Shown here: piece after piece, positions 44,900 through 56,809 of the stretch
How positions within the stretch are numbered: position 1 is the first letter of the stretch
Layout of the letters: every line of letters starts with the position of its first letter
Origin: Diabrotica undecimpunctata
Taxonomy: Eukaryota > Arthropoda > Insecta > Coleoptera > Chrysomelidae
NCBI RefSeq assembly: GCF_040954645.1
Contig: NC_092803.1
Span: 68,420,427-68,484,426, forward strand
Length of the DNA: 64,000 bases
Direction of reading: 5' to 3'
Notes under the pieces: model-generated
Told to the model about the DNA's origin: nothing
The model's input: only the letters and a program-made list of their open reading frames with translations
Database searches by the model: none
Program-made: the position numbers and the translations under genes

Positions 44900-46460
44900 G
44901 AGACTGCGATCCACTTGGACCTGCTTAAAGAGTATCTGTTAATGAAGGTTGGATTTTTCCTTTATTTTTCTTGTCATTGAGCAATTCTTTATCGTCTTTA
45001 GTAGAGTTCTTAATTTCATTTTCAGTAAATAGAGCTTTAGTTACTGTAACAACTGTATAATTAAGAGATTTTGTTCGTGGATTGACAATTTTCTTTTTCA
45101 CTTCGGGGGTTCGAAGAATTTCCTGAAAGGAACATCTTCATCGCTACTGGACTCTTCCGTTGGAAACTGAAGTTGTGCTTGAGTCTGAAGCATAAATCTT
45201 TCTTTTGTCACCCTTTTTCTTAGGAGACTTTTTTTCTTGATTTCGTTATGTATCATTAGTGCCTGGGTACTGTCATTGGTCTTCGATTGTGATGAAGTTT
45301 TCGTTCGTTATCATCATTTTCGTTATCTCGCCTGGAAAGTTCAGCTGGACCAAATGCTTGTACCGGGATAACTTTGGGGTCAAACGAAACGTGGCACGAA
45401 ACCCAGCTGAAACATTATTGGGTGTAGCAGCTTTTGGCCAGACTTTGGAAAATATTTTTCCAAAAATTCTTTTATTAATCGTATGTCCGTCGGTAGGTTT
45501 TGTCCTGGTCTAGTACAACAAACTTCTTGGTCTCAATAATCTTCAAAAGGCGCACTGTAGCTCATGACTAGTGAAGCTAGGAATACAAAAAGTCAGCCGC
45601 ATCAACAACACATGCGCCTAAATAAGACTTAGCTCCATTGTATTCCATTGTCCTCCATGTACGCAATGTGGTATACCCATTTTATAAAGGGTGATGTTGT
45701 CATTGATATTTTTTCTGTCATTTCAATGGTCGAACCAACTGGAAGATTATCTTGCCATTCTGGCTGCATTCTTTTTCCTTTGAAGAGAATCGTTGGAGGT
45801 ACGACTTGGCCCAGTGCGTTCCAACATGAAACTATGATCATATTTTCACCATGTTCAGGGGCAACTATATGTACCCTTTTTGATCCTTTTTTAGCATAGA
45901 CTGATTTTTGTTTATGAAGAGAAAGTGAACATCCTTTCTCATCCATATTGAAAATCAAATTCGGTTTATCACAAATGTCCAATTTAGGCATCACCTATTT
46001 AACTTATTGAAACAGTCGTTTACTATAAACTTATTAAGTTTGGCTGCTCTTTCAGGGTTCATGCTTTGTGTTTTTCTTTTTGCAACCTCTGGATGGTGTT
46101 TTAAAAACAGACTTGACCATTTGTGACCAGCCGTTTCTTTGAAATAATTAAATGGAGTTTCGATACGGTTTTAGATACAGAAGGAATACACTGATTGTCG
46201 AATTAATTTGCCATTCACAGGCATATTAACATCTGCTAGCCTAAAAATTCTTCTACAAAGTTTATTTTGAACAGGAGATAAATATCTCTTTCCAATTTTT
46301 TTGCAGTGTTCTCACTACTTACGTGGTTACGAAGCCTTCTACGGAGAATTTTGTATCTCACTGCAGTAGTCCTTACCGATATACCACAATTTACAGCTGC
46401 CAGTGCTTCTTTCAACAGTTGTTCACTTCAAAGAGCGCGCTTTTTCTTTACTGGATTCAT
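44900..46460 (-). mobile_element. pogo (Tigger-like) transposon relic
   Basis: In reverse: LSPVQNKLCRRIFRLADVNM and GHKWSSLFLKHHPEVAKRKT (CENP-B HTH, 46070-46290), then a clean frame 45629-45994 with PNLIFNMDEKGCSLSLHKQK (first catalytic Asp) and IIVSCWNALGQVVPPTILFK. The C-terminal third below 45630 is broken (KYFPKSGQKLLHPIMFQLGF visible). The second and third acidic residues are not readable. Confidence 0.7.
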
Positions 46461-46547
46461 CTACAACAAAATTATGTACTTATATTAAAAAAAATTCGAT
46501 TAAAAAAGTTATCAAAACTAATTTAAAAAGAGTATATAAAATGTATA

Positions 46548-47051
46548 CAGGGTGAGTCATGAGGAACTTTACATACTTCTACCATATGTAGAGTCCCTCA
46601 GGGAGCATATCATGTGGCCACTAAAAAATGTCAACTCCTCTTCTTTATTAATTAACAGGGTGATTTGTGTAATTGACCATTTATTTCATTTTACTGTAGT
46701 GTTTATACGGCCCATTTGATTTTTTTAATTTTTTCATGATACAGTACACTACTATCAAGCATTCGACTGGTATTAGCTAAACTAAAAAATTCCAGGACTG
46801 GCTTTGGAAAAATTAATTTAGGGATTCGTATTAAATATTACACCCTGTATATATTTTTTTTAAAATGCAATAAGTGATTTTCAAACTACATAAATAGCCA
46901 ATGAAAATGACATATGCGACAATGTTGTCGCACTTTTATTAAATTTTTAGTGAACGATCAAATCTTACCAAAAATAGAACAACCATAATGAAGTATCAAA
47001 TTATAAGGTAATTAATTTAAACAAATGTTATAAATTTCAAACATTTTAATT
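46548..47051. repeat. Left long terminal inverted repeat
   Basis: About 504 bp, inverse of 48707-49207 with a 3-nt net length difference. It includes internal ACACCCTGTATA (46848), inverted at 48902. Confidence 0.85.
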
Positions 47052-47206
47052 GAAATGATAAACTGAGTCACTGCACAACAAAAACAGTAACCACTAACAA
47101 TAACGAAGAACAATTTAAAAAAAAACTAAAAATATGTACATAGTTATGATAAACCCATAAATTAGAACTGGAAAAGATACAATAATGGTAACAAAATAAA
47201 AATAAT

Positions 47207-48256
47207 TCAAAATAGATTTTCGAAATGGAACCCTGCAGCCTGTACACATTTTTGTTGCCGAATTGTTGATTGACGTATTAAATGACGGATACTCTGGGGA
47301 TCGTTTCTAATAGTATTACAACAATGTATAATTCTATCAATTAATTGTTGTCGGTTATTAATATTCACTGCGTAAACTAGTTGCTTCAATCGTCCCCAAA
47401 TATGGTAATCAACGGGATTGAAATCAGGGGATCTTGAAGGCCACGAAATAGGACCTGCACGTCCTATCCACCTGTTGCCATAAACATTATTGAGATGTTG
47501 TCTCACTGCCAGTAAAAAGTGTGGGGGTGCCCCATCATGCTGAAAATACATCCCTCGGATAGCAACGTTCGCGTTGGCAAGCAAATTCGGCAAAATATTT
47601 TGTAGAAAGTTCAAATAGACCTGCCCTGTTAAAGGACCATCAAAAAAGTGAGGACCTACTAATTGGTTATTTATGACACCAATCCACACGTTAACCGAAA
47701 ACCTTAACTGAGAACGACGTTCTCGAATAGCATGGGGATTTTCTTCTGCCCACACATGTGAATTTCGTGAATTATTTATCCCGTCTCTGGTAAATTGGGC
47801 TTCATCTGTAAATAGTGTCCTGTATAGCGTTGGTCGATTATTGTTAATCCATCTACAAAATTCCAACCTATCGATCTCATCTCCAGCATGTAGTCGCTGA
47901 ACCATTTGAATGTGATATGGGTATAGATTATTTTTTTGTAAGACTCTACTTACTTTTGATTGAGTAACATTGAGTTCTCGACTTACTTGTCTAATGCTTA
48001 TTGTAGGGTTCATAGTAACGGCGTCCATAATGTCATCTTCCTGCGCTTCATCTACATGTCGCTCTGTTGTTCCACTAGGAAAAGTGCCATTTTCTCGCAA
48101 ATAATTAAAAACTGACCCAAATGTTGGATGACTGGGAGTTCGACGATTAGGAAATCTCCTGCGATATTCTCTACTAGCAGCCCTACCATTCCCATTACAG
48201 AATCCATCAACAAATATTATGTCTGCATATTCTGTGGTCGAAAACTGATGTGGCAT
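47207..48256 (-). CDS. DD41D mariner-superfamily transposase
   Basis: 349 residues from MPHQFSTTEY (ATG at 48256). An upstream in-frame ATG at 48424 would add 56 hydrophobic residues unlike transposase, so the inner start is preferred. Residues 1-120 are a DUF4817-like plus HTH DNA-binding region (REYRRRFPNRRTPSHPTFGS, SIRQVSRELNVTQSKVSRVL). Catalytic acids: D151 (LFTDEAQF), D241 (FQHDGAPPHF) and D283 (SPDFNPVDYHIWG), 41 residues between the last two. That spacing defines the DD41D group, described as rosa in tephritid flies. The protein would cut and paste the element at TA. No internal stop, and the ATG context is normal. Confidence 0.9.
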   Translation of the reverse strand: MPHQFSTTEYADIIFVDGFCNGNGRAASREYRRRFPNRRTPSHPTFGSVFNYLRENGTFPSGTTERHVDEAQEDDIMDAVTMNPTISIRQVSRELNVTQSKVSRVLQKNNLYPYHIQMVQRLHAGDEIDRLEFCRWINNNRPTLYRTLFTDEAQFTRDGINNSRNSHVWAEENPHAIRERRSQLRFSVNVWIGVINNQLVGPHFFDGPLTGQVYLNFLQNILPNLLANANVAIRGMYFQHDGAPPHFLLAVRQHLNNVYGNRWIGRAGPISWPSRSPDFNPVDYHIWGRLKQLVYAVNINNRQQLIDRIIHCCNTIRNDPQSIRHLIRQSTIRQQKCVQAAGFHFENLF

Positions 48257-48706
48257 TTTTAACGAAAGTAACAAAAGCTCTACCAAAACTAACACAATGT
48301 ACTTAACGTAGATATGACAGAAGAAATATGTATTCTTGTACACATAAATAACAATTGATAATGACAATAATGACAATGGGTATAAAATATCAAGAAACGT
48401 CAAACGGTCAACGCCAACCTTCATTTTAAACTTTTTTAGATTTATTTTTATTTAGTACAGTTGATGCAATGTATTATTATTTGACATAAAATTTTAATCA
48501 TTTACAATCAACAAAAACTAACACATACAAGAGGTTTGACTTTTTAATCAATTTAATTTATTATTTATCGAAAATAATGCCCCAATACGATCTATGAGTA
48601 AAAATTTAAAATTGAAAAACAATTGATTCTATCGTAGAGATAATACAAAGTGACAGTAAAGATGTTAATTTTCTACGTATTAGATTATGTTGTAGGAACC
48701 CATTTT

Positions 48707-49207
48707 AATTAAAATGTTTGAAATTTATAACATTTGTTTAAATTAATACCTTATAATTTGATACTTCATTATGGTTGTTCTATTTTTGGTAAGATTTGAT
48801 CGTTCACTAAAAATTTAATAAAAGTGCGACAACATTGTCGCATGTCGTTTTCATTGGCTATTTATGTAGTTTGGAAATCACTTATTGCATTTTAAAAAAA
48901 AATTATACAGGGTGTAATATTTAATACGAATCCCTAAATTAATTTTTCCAAAGCCAGTCCTGGAATTTTTTAGTTTAGCTAATACCAGTCGAATGCTTGA
49001 TAGTAGTGTACTGTATCATGCAAAAATTAAAAAAATCAAATGAGCCGTATAAACACTACAGTAAAATGAAATAAATGGTCAATTACACAAATCACCCTGT
49101 TAATTAATAAAGAAGAGGAGTTGACATTTTTTAGTGGCCACATGATATGCTCCCTGAGGGACTCTACATATGGTAGAAGTATGTAAAGTTCCTCATGACT
49201 CACCCTG
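48707..49207. repeat. Right long terminal inverted repeat
   Basis: Inverse partner of 46548-47051. The sequence between 48257 and 48706 is the AT-rich 5' leader of the transposase gene. Confidence 0.85.
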
Positions 49208-49209
49208 TA

Positions 49210-50012
49210 TACCTAGTCATCAAAATTGACTTAAAATAAATAAGTATTGCTGAAAATCTGCAGGCTCCAAATAAGGCCCGTGGCCCGTGGGCCTTGTATA
49301 AAAACTTTACCGGTGATAGAAACAGCTTCTTTGCCCATGTCATGTTCTGTATTTTTATGAAAAACTATACCTTACAGTCCCTATATTATTTTTCATGTCG
49401 TATCATTTTCCATTTGCAGCTCTACAACTTTATAATTTGTTAGTAATCACTTGTATAATTTTCGACACAAAGCCGACAAAGCAATAATTTTTTGCGACAT
49501 CGAATGACTTTTTTGGCCTTTATTTGCTTTGGAGCATCCAATCATTCCAAACCGTTGATCGTTCTTTGGTTTCGGGACTGTATGCATATGCATAATCCAA
49601 CTTTAAACGCGAGTGACATGTCATATACCGAATTTGATGTTTTTAAGTTAATCGTTTAAGTGTTTCGTTGAACCATGTAACAAAAGCTTGTTTTTGATAT
49701 TCAGTTACATTGTGGGATCCATAAAATCGTTGCTCGATGAAGGTCACTACTTAAATCCATGTTTTATCGATTATTTTTTTGAAGTATAATGATACTGTAA
49801 ATTGAACAACTCAATATTAATATATTTTGTTACTTTTCGACAGCACAAATGTCAAACTTCATGAATGTTTAATGTTATATTATCTGACAACTACAATGGT
49901 TACAGTATACTTTGTACATTGGTGAAAATCATTGTTTTTGTACGCATTCCACCAGTTGTCCATAATCCACAATGAATATTAACTACTTTGATTCAACTGC
50001 TTTCTTTTTTTC
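49210..50012. other. No gene seen
   Basis: Continuation of the DNA interrupted by the mariner. AT-rich; GGCCCGTGGCCCGTGGGCC at 49276-49294 is a short GC-rich direct/inverted string. Confidence 0.3.
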
Positions 50013-50046
50013 GTGAATGTGCCTATCCGTTCCGGAAGTTTGCGAC
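50013..50046 (-). repeat. LINE 3'-terminus scrap
   Basis: GTGCCTATCCGTTCCGGA is identical to part of 16968-16987, the end of the nested LINE, so a very short copy of the same family lies here. Confidence 0.55.
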
Positions 50047-50199
50047 AACTTGAAAATTGTTATGTTATGTAAATTATTAAAAATAATAAACCGAGCATAC
50101 CTGAATTACTTTTTGTATTGCGTACGTTGAGTTATTAACTAACACTACCACTTCATTACCTTCCAGTACTAATTTAAATACTTCTGAATAAATAATTAA

Positions 50200-51830
50200 T
50201 AAGAGTGGGGACAAGGTGCATCCCTGTTATACTTCACGCTGTGTGTGATTTTTTTGTCTGAATTTCTTCCATCGTTTTCGTGATTTTCCTACTGATCGTC
50301 TTCCTATTGGGGAACCCTCTCTTGCCGTCTTCCCTGCTCTATTTTTTGTCATTCGGTTTATATGATCGTTCCATTTTACTCTTCTATTTCTTACAAAGAG
50401 TTTGATGTTCTCCACTTTGCATCTACGTCGTATATCTGTACTTTTAGCTCTGTCCCATAGTGTCTTACCATCAATTTTTTTAAGTATTTTCATCTCTGTT
50501 TCTGCCGCCTATGTCATTGTTGGTCTGATGTTTGCTTTGTAAATTCCGCATTTCATTTCTTTCCCGAAATTTTTATTTCTCCATATTGTTTCATTCAGGC
50601 AACCTGCGTCTCTGTTTACTCTATTCACTTAATCTTCCACTTCTGTTTCGAGCTTTCTGTAGCTAGGTAATGTGATGCCTAGATATTTAAACTTTATCAC
50701 TTGTTATATTATCTGACCTTCCAGCTCCAATTTACACCTTAGTAAATTTGCTGTTACCACCATGTATTTGGTCTTTTTTGGGGAAATGAACATGTTGGTT
50801 GGAACTGGCGGTTGTATTAAAATGGTGCAGAATATGTTGCAAATCATCTTCACTGTGAGAGAGTAGTATTGCGTCGTCTGCATAGCAGATTATTTTGTTA
50901 GTTTTCTCCCATTCGGTACCCATTTTTAGTTTTACTTACTTTTTTTTATTGTTTTTTCATAATAAGGTTGAATAATAGATGACTCAGGGAATCTCCTTGT
51001 TTTATCCTATTGCTTGCTTCAATAGGGTCAGTTAGTTTTTCTTCTACTTTTACTTTTATTTATTGTGCTGTTTTGATTGTTGCTGGTTTGGTATTTTCGT
51101 TCGTTTTGATTATTCCTAGAGGTATCTCTCTTGGGTACAATAAATGGATAGTCTTTTAATTTTGACCCTGTTAAATGCTTTCTTAAGGTCCACGAAACAT
51201 AGATATCCTGGTTTGTTGTATTCTTATGAATTATCTTGCACTTGCCTCATTATAAAATAGCATCGGTGTATGGTCTTCCCGACCTAAAACTTGTTGTTCT
51301 TCTGCTAGTAGGTATAATTTATTTCAGTTTATTTGTTACCACTTTGGTTGTTAGATCTAGTCCTCGGTACTTTGGGAGTTCGTTCGGTATTCTGTCATCT
51401 CCTGGTGATTTTCTATTTTTTAATTTCCTTCCTTCTTTACCACCTCAATATTTATTTCTTCGTTTGTCGTCACCTCTGGTGATGGTGGTTCATTATCGTC
51501 ACATTTAGCAAATAAGGATCGAAAGTAGGCTGCCCATGATTCCTTCTGAATGTGTTTCGGTTTTATTAGTTCGTTCATCTCTTTCGTTTGTCCTTTGGTC
51601 ATTCTCCATATTTCTTTTTCTGTTCCGTAGAAGTCGTATTCCATCTGTTTTGAGAAGCTCTTTTCTTTTTATTTGTCTAACTAAAGTATTCGTTTCATTT
51701 CTGATTTGTTTATAGTGGTTGTATGCCTGTTGTGTTTGTTGTTTACTGTGTTCTGAATTTCTACTGGTATATTGGCTTTTTGGTCGTAACTGTCTATCTT
51801 GATTTTATTAGTGCCTATAAAACGCAGGAA
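50200..51830 (-). pseudogene. LINE relic with RT and C-terminal pieces
   Basis: In reverse order of coordinates: MEYDFYGTEKEIWRMTKGQT and AAYFRSLFAKCDDNEPPSPE (51420-51644), a fragment of KQGDSLSHLLFNLIMKK (about 50990), KTNKIICYADDAILLSHSED (50830-50923, intact YADD), then LKKIDGKTLWDRAKSTDIRR and VKWNDHINRMTKNRA at 50227-50493. Multiple stops. Similar in domain order to the RTE-like copies elsewhere. Confidence 0.72.
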
Positions 51831-52979
51831 CTAACAGAAGAACTAAAAACAACAAATACACAAAAATGTGCAAAATAAGTGTATGAAAATGTATTAAAAA
51901 GTAGAAGTTATTGCGACGCACAAACAGAAGAACCAGTTATAGAAAATAATAGAAAAAGATGAAGCAGAATTAAAATTGATATTAATATAATACAAAATGG
52001 AGACAATTTGTGTACCTAAACCATTCATTAGGATTAAATTGCATTCCTTGTATTAGTTAAGGATAATTTTCTCCGCCGGCGTCGGTTGCATTAGCAAAGC
52101 CTATCGATACCATAATATTATTTTTCAGTTTAAATAAATTATCACGAAGCAGGAAATACTAAACTGATATACAAAAGACTACCTGTTAACACTGTCTATT
52201 ATTAAACAGCAAATGCATTGACCGCTTTGTCACAAATACAGAAATACGTTGCTAGTATTTCGAGAAACAAAACATACAAGGTCGAGCGCATAAATTGTGT
52301 GTGAAATGTTATCAACAAAAAGTATTCACAGGATTGTTAAAATTAAATTTATAGTGTTTTTTAATTTCTTGGCAAATTATTTCTTGGCAATGTACAAAGT
52401 AATTGAAAGATCATGCATCAAATCACCAGGAGTGGTATCTTTCATACATAATGAATGACCATATTTTTACAATTATAATTTCAAAAATTAACATACCTAC
52501 CTATTGTATACGGGAGAATTGTTTGTGATCTCTACGAAACCTAGCAGGCCACACATTATTGCGGAACGAAAGTTTTAATCCGGCAGTAGACGGGTGCTCT
52601 GAAAATCTCACCAGTGGACGGGTGGGGTCTATCAGGATCAAAATTTAAATGACTCACAAATTTCAGAAACATTCACACAGTTTTTTAAGTGTTTTGTCGG
52701 TTTACCTGTCTCTTACTTAATGTCCTTGTGGCACTGTATTTTCGTTTTGTTTTATTTTTCAAAAAATATAGCGATTAATCTAAAACCTTGCATTTTTTGC
52801 TTTGTTTAACTTTTATTAGTAATTAAGTAGTATTAGATTAGTAAATAAATGTTTTCCATAATTCCTACATGTTTTATTAAAATACAAATATTAAGCTACA
52901 TAAATTTGGTTATAACGAAAAATAGAAAAATTCTCTGTACAAAATACAATACAAAAGTTTGAATTTTACACAAAATTGT
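51831..52979. other. No gene seen
   Basis: AT-rich. AGTAGACGGGTG at 52583 and AGTGGACGGGTG at 52611 are near-repeats within a TTAATCCGG context that might be a piggyBac-type end, not confirmed. Confidence 0.3.
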
Positions 52980-54883
52980 TCTCTCTGCACTCAGAGCCAC
53001 ATGCTACAATATGCTCCATACACAATCAGGACAGACAAAATGTGCAAAAATATCGCGTTTTCCGTCTTTTACAGTATTTGCAATTTCCTCTTTTATTGGT
53101 GGTCACTTCTAATGGGCCTGGCATATGAGTATTTGCTGAATCTTTCATAAATAATCTTCTGCAATTTTTAAATTCTTCTTCTGGATTGTTCCTTTTGTAT
53201 ATTACGAAAACATTGACGGCAGCAACGTTCATGAGGCCATAGAATACTACCATAGGCCAACGTTTAGTGTTTCTAGCAACATTATAGGAAGATATTTTTC
53301 GGTCAACAACGTCTACTCCTCCCTTTGTCAGGTTGTAAAATGTAATAATTTCTGGTTTTGTTTCTTCTCCAGTTGCTTCATCAATTTTATTGTCGAGAAT
53401 CGTAGATGACAAAAGCAATACATTTTTTGATTTTTTTGGTACATACGACACTGCAGTAATCTCGGTACCAAATGCAAAAACGGATGAACGTCGAGATTGG
53501 TTTTTGATGTTTTGTTATTTAATGCAAACAAAAGACATGAGAGCAGAATTCAGGCAGCAGAGATGAAATACCTCAGAAGAACGATAGGAGTAAAAAGAAC
53601 TGATAGAATCAGAAATGAAGAAATAAGAGAAAGACTCAAAATCAAACCGATACTCGAGTCAATCAAGGAGAAAAAATTGGCATGGTTCGGACATCTAACC
53701 CGGATGGACAATAATAGACAAGTAAAAAGAGTGTGGGACGCCAAACCAATAGGGAAGAACAGAAGAGGAAAACCCATTAAAGAATGGAACAGTGACATCT
53801 CGCAGATACTGCAGAGTAAGGGTAAGACTTGGCAGGAAGCAACACAAATGGCATCCAATAGGAAGGAATGGAGAAAGTTCGTTAAGAGCTAGGACACTTC
53901 AGAAGACTGTCAAATATTGTAATTTAATGAATTGTATTTAAAACGACCCAACACCGAAAGGTACAACTGGGTCTACTGACTAAGTAAGTATTTAATGCGG
54001 CAATTCTCTTATGTTGGACTGAATGATACCGACGACTGTAAGTTGGTGAACTTCTAACAAACGTTTTACAGTCTGATATCCAGTAAACCATCGATCCATT
54101 GTAATATTTCTTTGTGTTCCCGATAAGTGTAAACACATTCTTTCGGTTACAGCAACTGTAGAGTTTTCAATCTTGAAAGGTACGTCAGTCTGAGTTCCTG
54201 CATAAATTTCTAAATGTGTTGTGTAAAAGCTCCTAGTACCTATCTACGGTTGAACATACTTTCAAACTGTATTTGTCGGGTTTGTTAGGAATATACATTT
54301 TAAAACTGCACTTTCCTCGAAATACCAGTAACATTTCATCGAGTGTTATACATTGTCCAGAAGAATAATTAGGTTCTTAGAATAAAAACCTAACTCTTCT
54401 GAAAGCCATTGTAGCAGGAAATATCTCTGCTCCCAATCTATCAGTACCATAGAACTCCAACAAATTTTTACGACCATCATGTTGATCCAGCCAAATATAG
54501 TAAACCCAATAATTAGCATACTTGTGTGCGTTAGCTCGAATGAATATGTTAGTATTTTCTATGATGATGGGAAGAATATCAATAAAAAACAGCATAAAAC
54601 ATTCAACAGGTGTAGAAGCATTTCTACCCATTCCTGTAACTCCTGGCAAATGTGTAATTATATTCCTTTCCAGAGTACGAACATTTAGGGGTGAAGCTTC
54701 TTTTCTCCATTTCGTCCCATCCTTACCATAATAATAAGCTGATCTACTCTGTTCTGAAACAGATTCTTCTTCTTCTGATTCTTCGTCTGTAGCTTCTTGT
54801 TCTGCATCTGTGGCATGATCGCTTTCTAAAACAAAATTTTCGTCAGCAATCGAATCGTCGTTGCTTTCTGCCATATTTTCCAC
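52980..54883 (-). pseudogene. piggyBac-like transposase, split and frameshifted
   Basis: N-terminal frame 54377-54883 (MENMAESNDDSIADENFVLE, acidic; TLERNIITHLPGVTGMGRNA; LFFIDILPIIIENTNIFIRA). The middle (54000-54376) is broken but shows QCITLDEMLLVFRGKCSFKM and YIPNKPDKYSLKV, the central piggyBac catalytic-region motif. The C-terminal frame 53026-53451 has SYVPKKSKNVLLLSS, FYNLTKGGVDVVDRKISSYN, RWPMVVFYGLMNVAAVN and a Cys-rich end (NCKYCKRRKTRYFC). A LINE 3' end interrupts it at 53526-53988. No terminal repeats could be verified. Confidence 0.82.
53526..53988 (+). mobile_element. LINE 3' end nested in piggyBac
   Basis: 463 bp, 5'-truncated, flanked by the 10-bp duplication TATTTAATGC (53516-53525 and 53989-53998). 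It keeps an open LINE C-terminus of about 120 codons to 53892: SRIQAAEMKYLRRTIGVKRT, DRIRNEEIRERLKIKPILES, KLAWFGHLTRMDNNRQVKRV. Opposite in orientation to piggyBac. Confidence 0.85.
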
Positions 54884-55559
54884 TTCTTCATTATCAGTTT
54901 CTACTTACTTGTTTTATTTCTTGATTTTTGATAAATCCAAATAAATACCACCACAAACTTTACACAGCACACACCAGCTAACGAATTTGGAATGAATCAT
55001 TGTTGTCCTTTTATATAAAAGACGAAAGTAAAGTACTCGATTCAAAAATTCGGAATTTCACCGAGGGGTGTTTGCATCGGTATTTACATCCGGGAAGTCC
55101 TTGAAAGTCGTATTGTATCGGGAAGAACTTATTTTTCTAAGTAGTTGAAATGTTTAATAAAATGGGGGTTTTACAAAAACATGTGAACAATACTAGTAAA
55201 ATGTACATATACAGAGTAGACAAAAATTTAAATCCGTTAAAAGCCACAAACAAATTATATTTTAGATCAAAATTAAAAACTGCATTACAAGTATATGAAT
55301 TTTAATTTCCAAAAATAACACGAGTAGACGGGAAGGTCTGTCATGACATATTTTCAAATATCTCAAAACCGAAGAATAAATTTGTTCCAAAAATTCCGCC
55401 ATTAGTTGGAGTGAGCAATTATTATTGAAAGATATTATTTGTGTAATACAAATAACAGTTAAAATACAATAATTTTTCATTCTTGCATGAACCAATAGAC
55501 CACACCAGTCCACTCCCAGGTTAAAAAGCATGTTAAATAAGCATAGTCCGCATACTATC
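54884..55559. other. piggyBac upstream flank, no further gene
   Basis: AT-rich; contains GAGTAGACGGGAAGG at 55323. Nothing coding. Confidence 0.3.
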
Positions 55560-56270
55560 GTAGATCAGAATTTCATTTCGTTTCGATTTGCAATTAAGTG
55601 AGTTACGGTTGATACAGAGCAATTAAAAAAAATTTAACGAAAGAATATTATAATTTTTTTACTGATTCCATCGCCTATTAATATCCTGGAAAATCAAACA
55701 GTAGATGGTGCTGCCAAGTCTTCAATTCGTAATGTAGATCTAGTAGGAGACACTTAAAACAGATACTTACATCTCTGGACTAATTCCAAAGTACAATAAC
55801 TGTGACAACCAAAGTGGAATCAGTCCCAACAAAAACTTACAAATACATTTAAGCATATTAAAAACATTTTAGGGTTAGGACAACACGCTTAAACTCACAC
55901 AAAAGTTGTACCAGTATGCGTTAAGTGTTCCAGTAGTTTAAGTGTAGAACATAGCATAATCGGAGGCCCAGCACACTCTCAAGAAGGAAAAAAGGTGTAA
56001 TTTATTCTTAACGTTAGGTGAATGTCTAAAAGAGAACTGTGACTATATTCACTAGTTTCTTTAAATCAGCATGACTGTACCATAAAAACTAAAATACCAT
56101 GTAACTAACATGATGTAGATGTTAGATCGAGACGCCTTGAAAATGAATAAAAATAATTGCTCTAATCGGTCGTAGAGATCCTCATTTGGACACAGGATTA
56201 ACCTTCCTTTTTTCCGCTTCTCTTCTACATCTTCAAAAACTTGCATCCACGTTGATCAAACTAGTCTACC
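55560..56270 (+). pseudogene. LINE RNase H/C-terminal zinc-knuckle relic
   Basis: NQTVDGAAKSSIRNVDLVGD (55697) matches the end of a LINE RNase H. After stops, VPVCVKCSSSLSVEHSIIGG followed by PAHSQEGKK (55912-55990) is the C-terminal CxxC...H type motif of jockey/I-type elements, then LGECLKENCDY (56020). Heavily decayed. Confidence 0.55.
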
Positions 56271-56639
56271 TTATTTCATTCATATGTGTTGTTTCTGTTA
56301 CTGTAGATTTGAAATCGTTTAATTTGTTTTAAATTTGATTTCAGGTAAGGTTTAATGCTTTTAATCCTTACTGGTTTACTTTTCAAGTAATTCAACCATT
56401 TCTTTTAATTCCTCTTTCAGATGAATACAATATCGTCCGAAAAATGTATGATTATTGTTCGATAACTACGTAGTGTAACGCAGAACTAGTGCTAACCTGT
56501 AGCCGAGTTCCATCATTATACTCCCGAAATTAAAGAGCAGTCCAAACAAAGAATAATCTGTAACTAAAGATGGCAATTAGATTTTGTCAACATAAAAAGT
56601 TATGGCAACTGTGTTATAGGATTAGTAAAATATAAAATG
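56271..56639. other. No gene seen
   Basis: AT-rich, nothing recognised. Confidence 0.25.
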
Positions 56640-56806
56640 TTTTTCCATCAGGATAACGGATCTACCCACAAATATGCGAATGAGATGGTCAAAACTTATG
56701 AATTGGGTTTTTTATTAGTGCGTCATTCGCAAAATCCCTATATTTTGCTCTAAGTGATTATCATCGGTTTTCCTACCTGAAAAGCTGCTCGGAAAAAATT
56801 ATGGAC
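56640..56806 (+). pseudogene. mariner transposase scrap
   Basis: VFHQDNGSTHKYANEMVKTY then ELGFLLVRHSQNPYILL contains the second catalytic Asp region (HQDN) of a mariner. The third (SPDLxPxD) is replaced by decayed sequence. Confidence 0.6.
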
Positions 56807-56809
56807 TTG

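Larger units (their letters stand above)
46548..49207 (-). mobile_element. DD41D (rosa-type) mariner-superfamily transposon, apparently intact
   Basis: 2660 bp flanked by TA (46546-46547 and 49208-49209). The ends are inverted copies beginning CAGGGTGAGTCATGAGG and extend about 500 bp inward, far beyond the about 30 bp of classical mariners. One full-length transposase frame lies between. The few differences between arms (for example ATATGC against ATGC near 46912) show modest age. It sits next to a pogo relic, whose sequence ends just to its left. Confidence 0.9.

Noticed and set aside
48257..48424. Upstream in-frame ATG extending the DD41D transposase by 56 residues
   Set aside because: The added residues are hydrophobic and low-complexity, unlike any transposase N-terminus; MPHQ fits the family length.
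49276..49300. CpG island or promoter at GGCCCGTGGCCCGTGGGCC
   Set aside because: Only 20-25 bp long and isolated; more like an element end.
52577..55340. TTAATCCGGCAGTAGACGGG and GAGTAGACGGG as piggyBac terminal repeats
   Set aside because: The two strings lie in the same, not inverted, orientation and only share about 10 bases.
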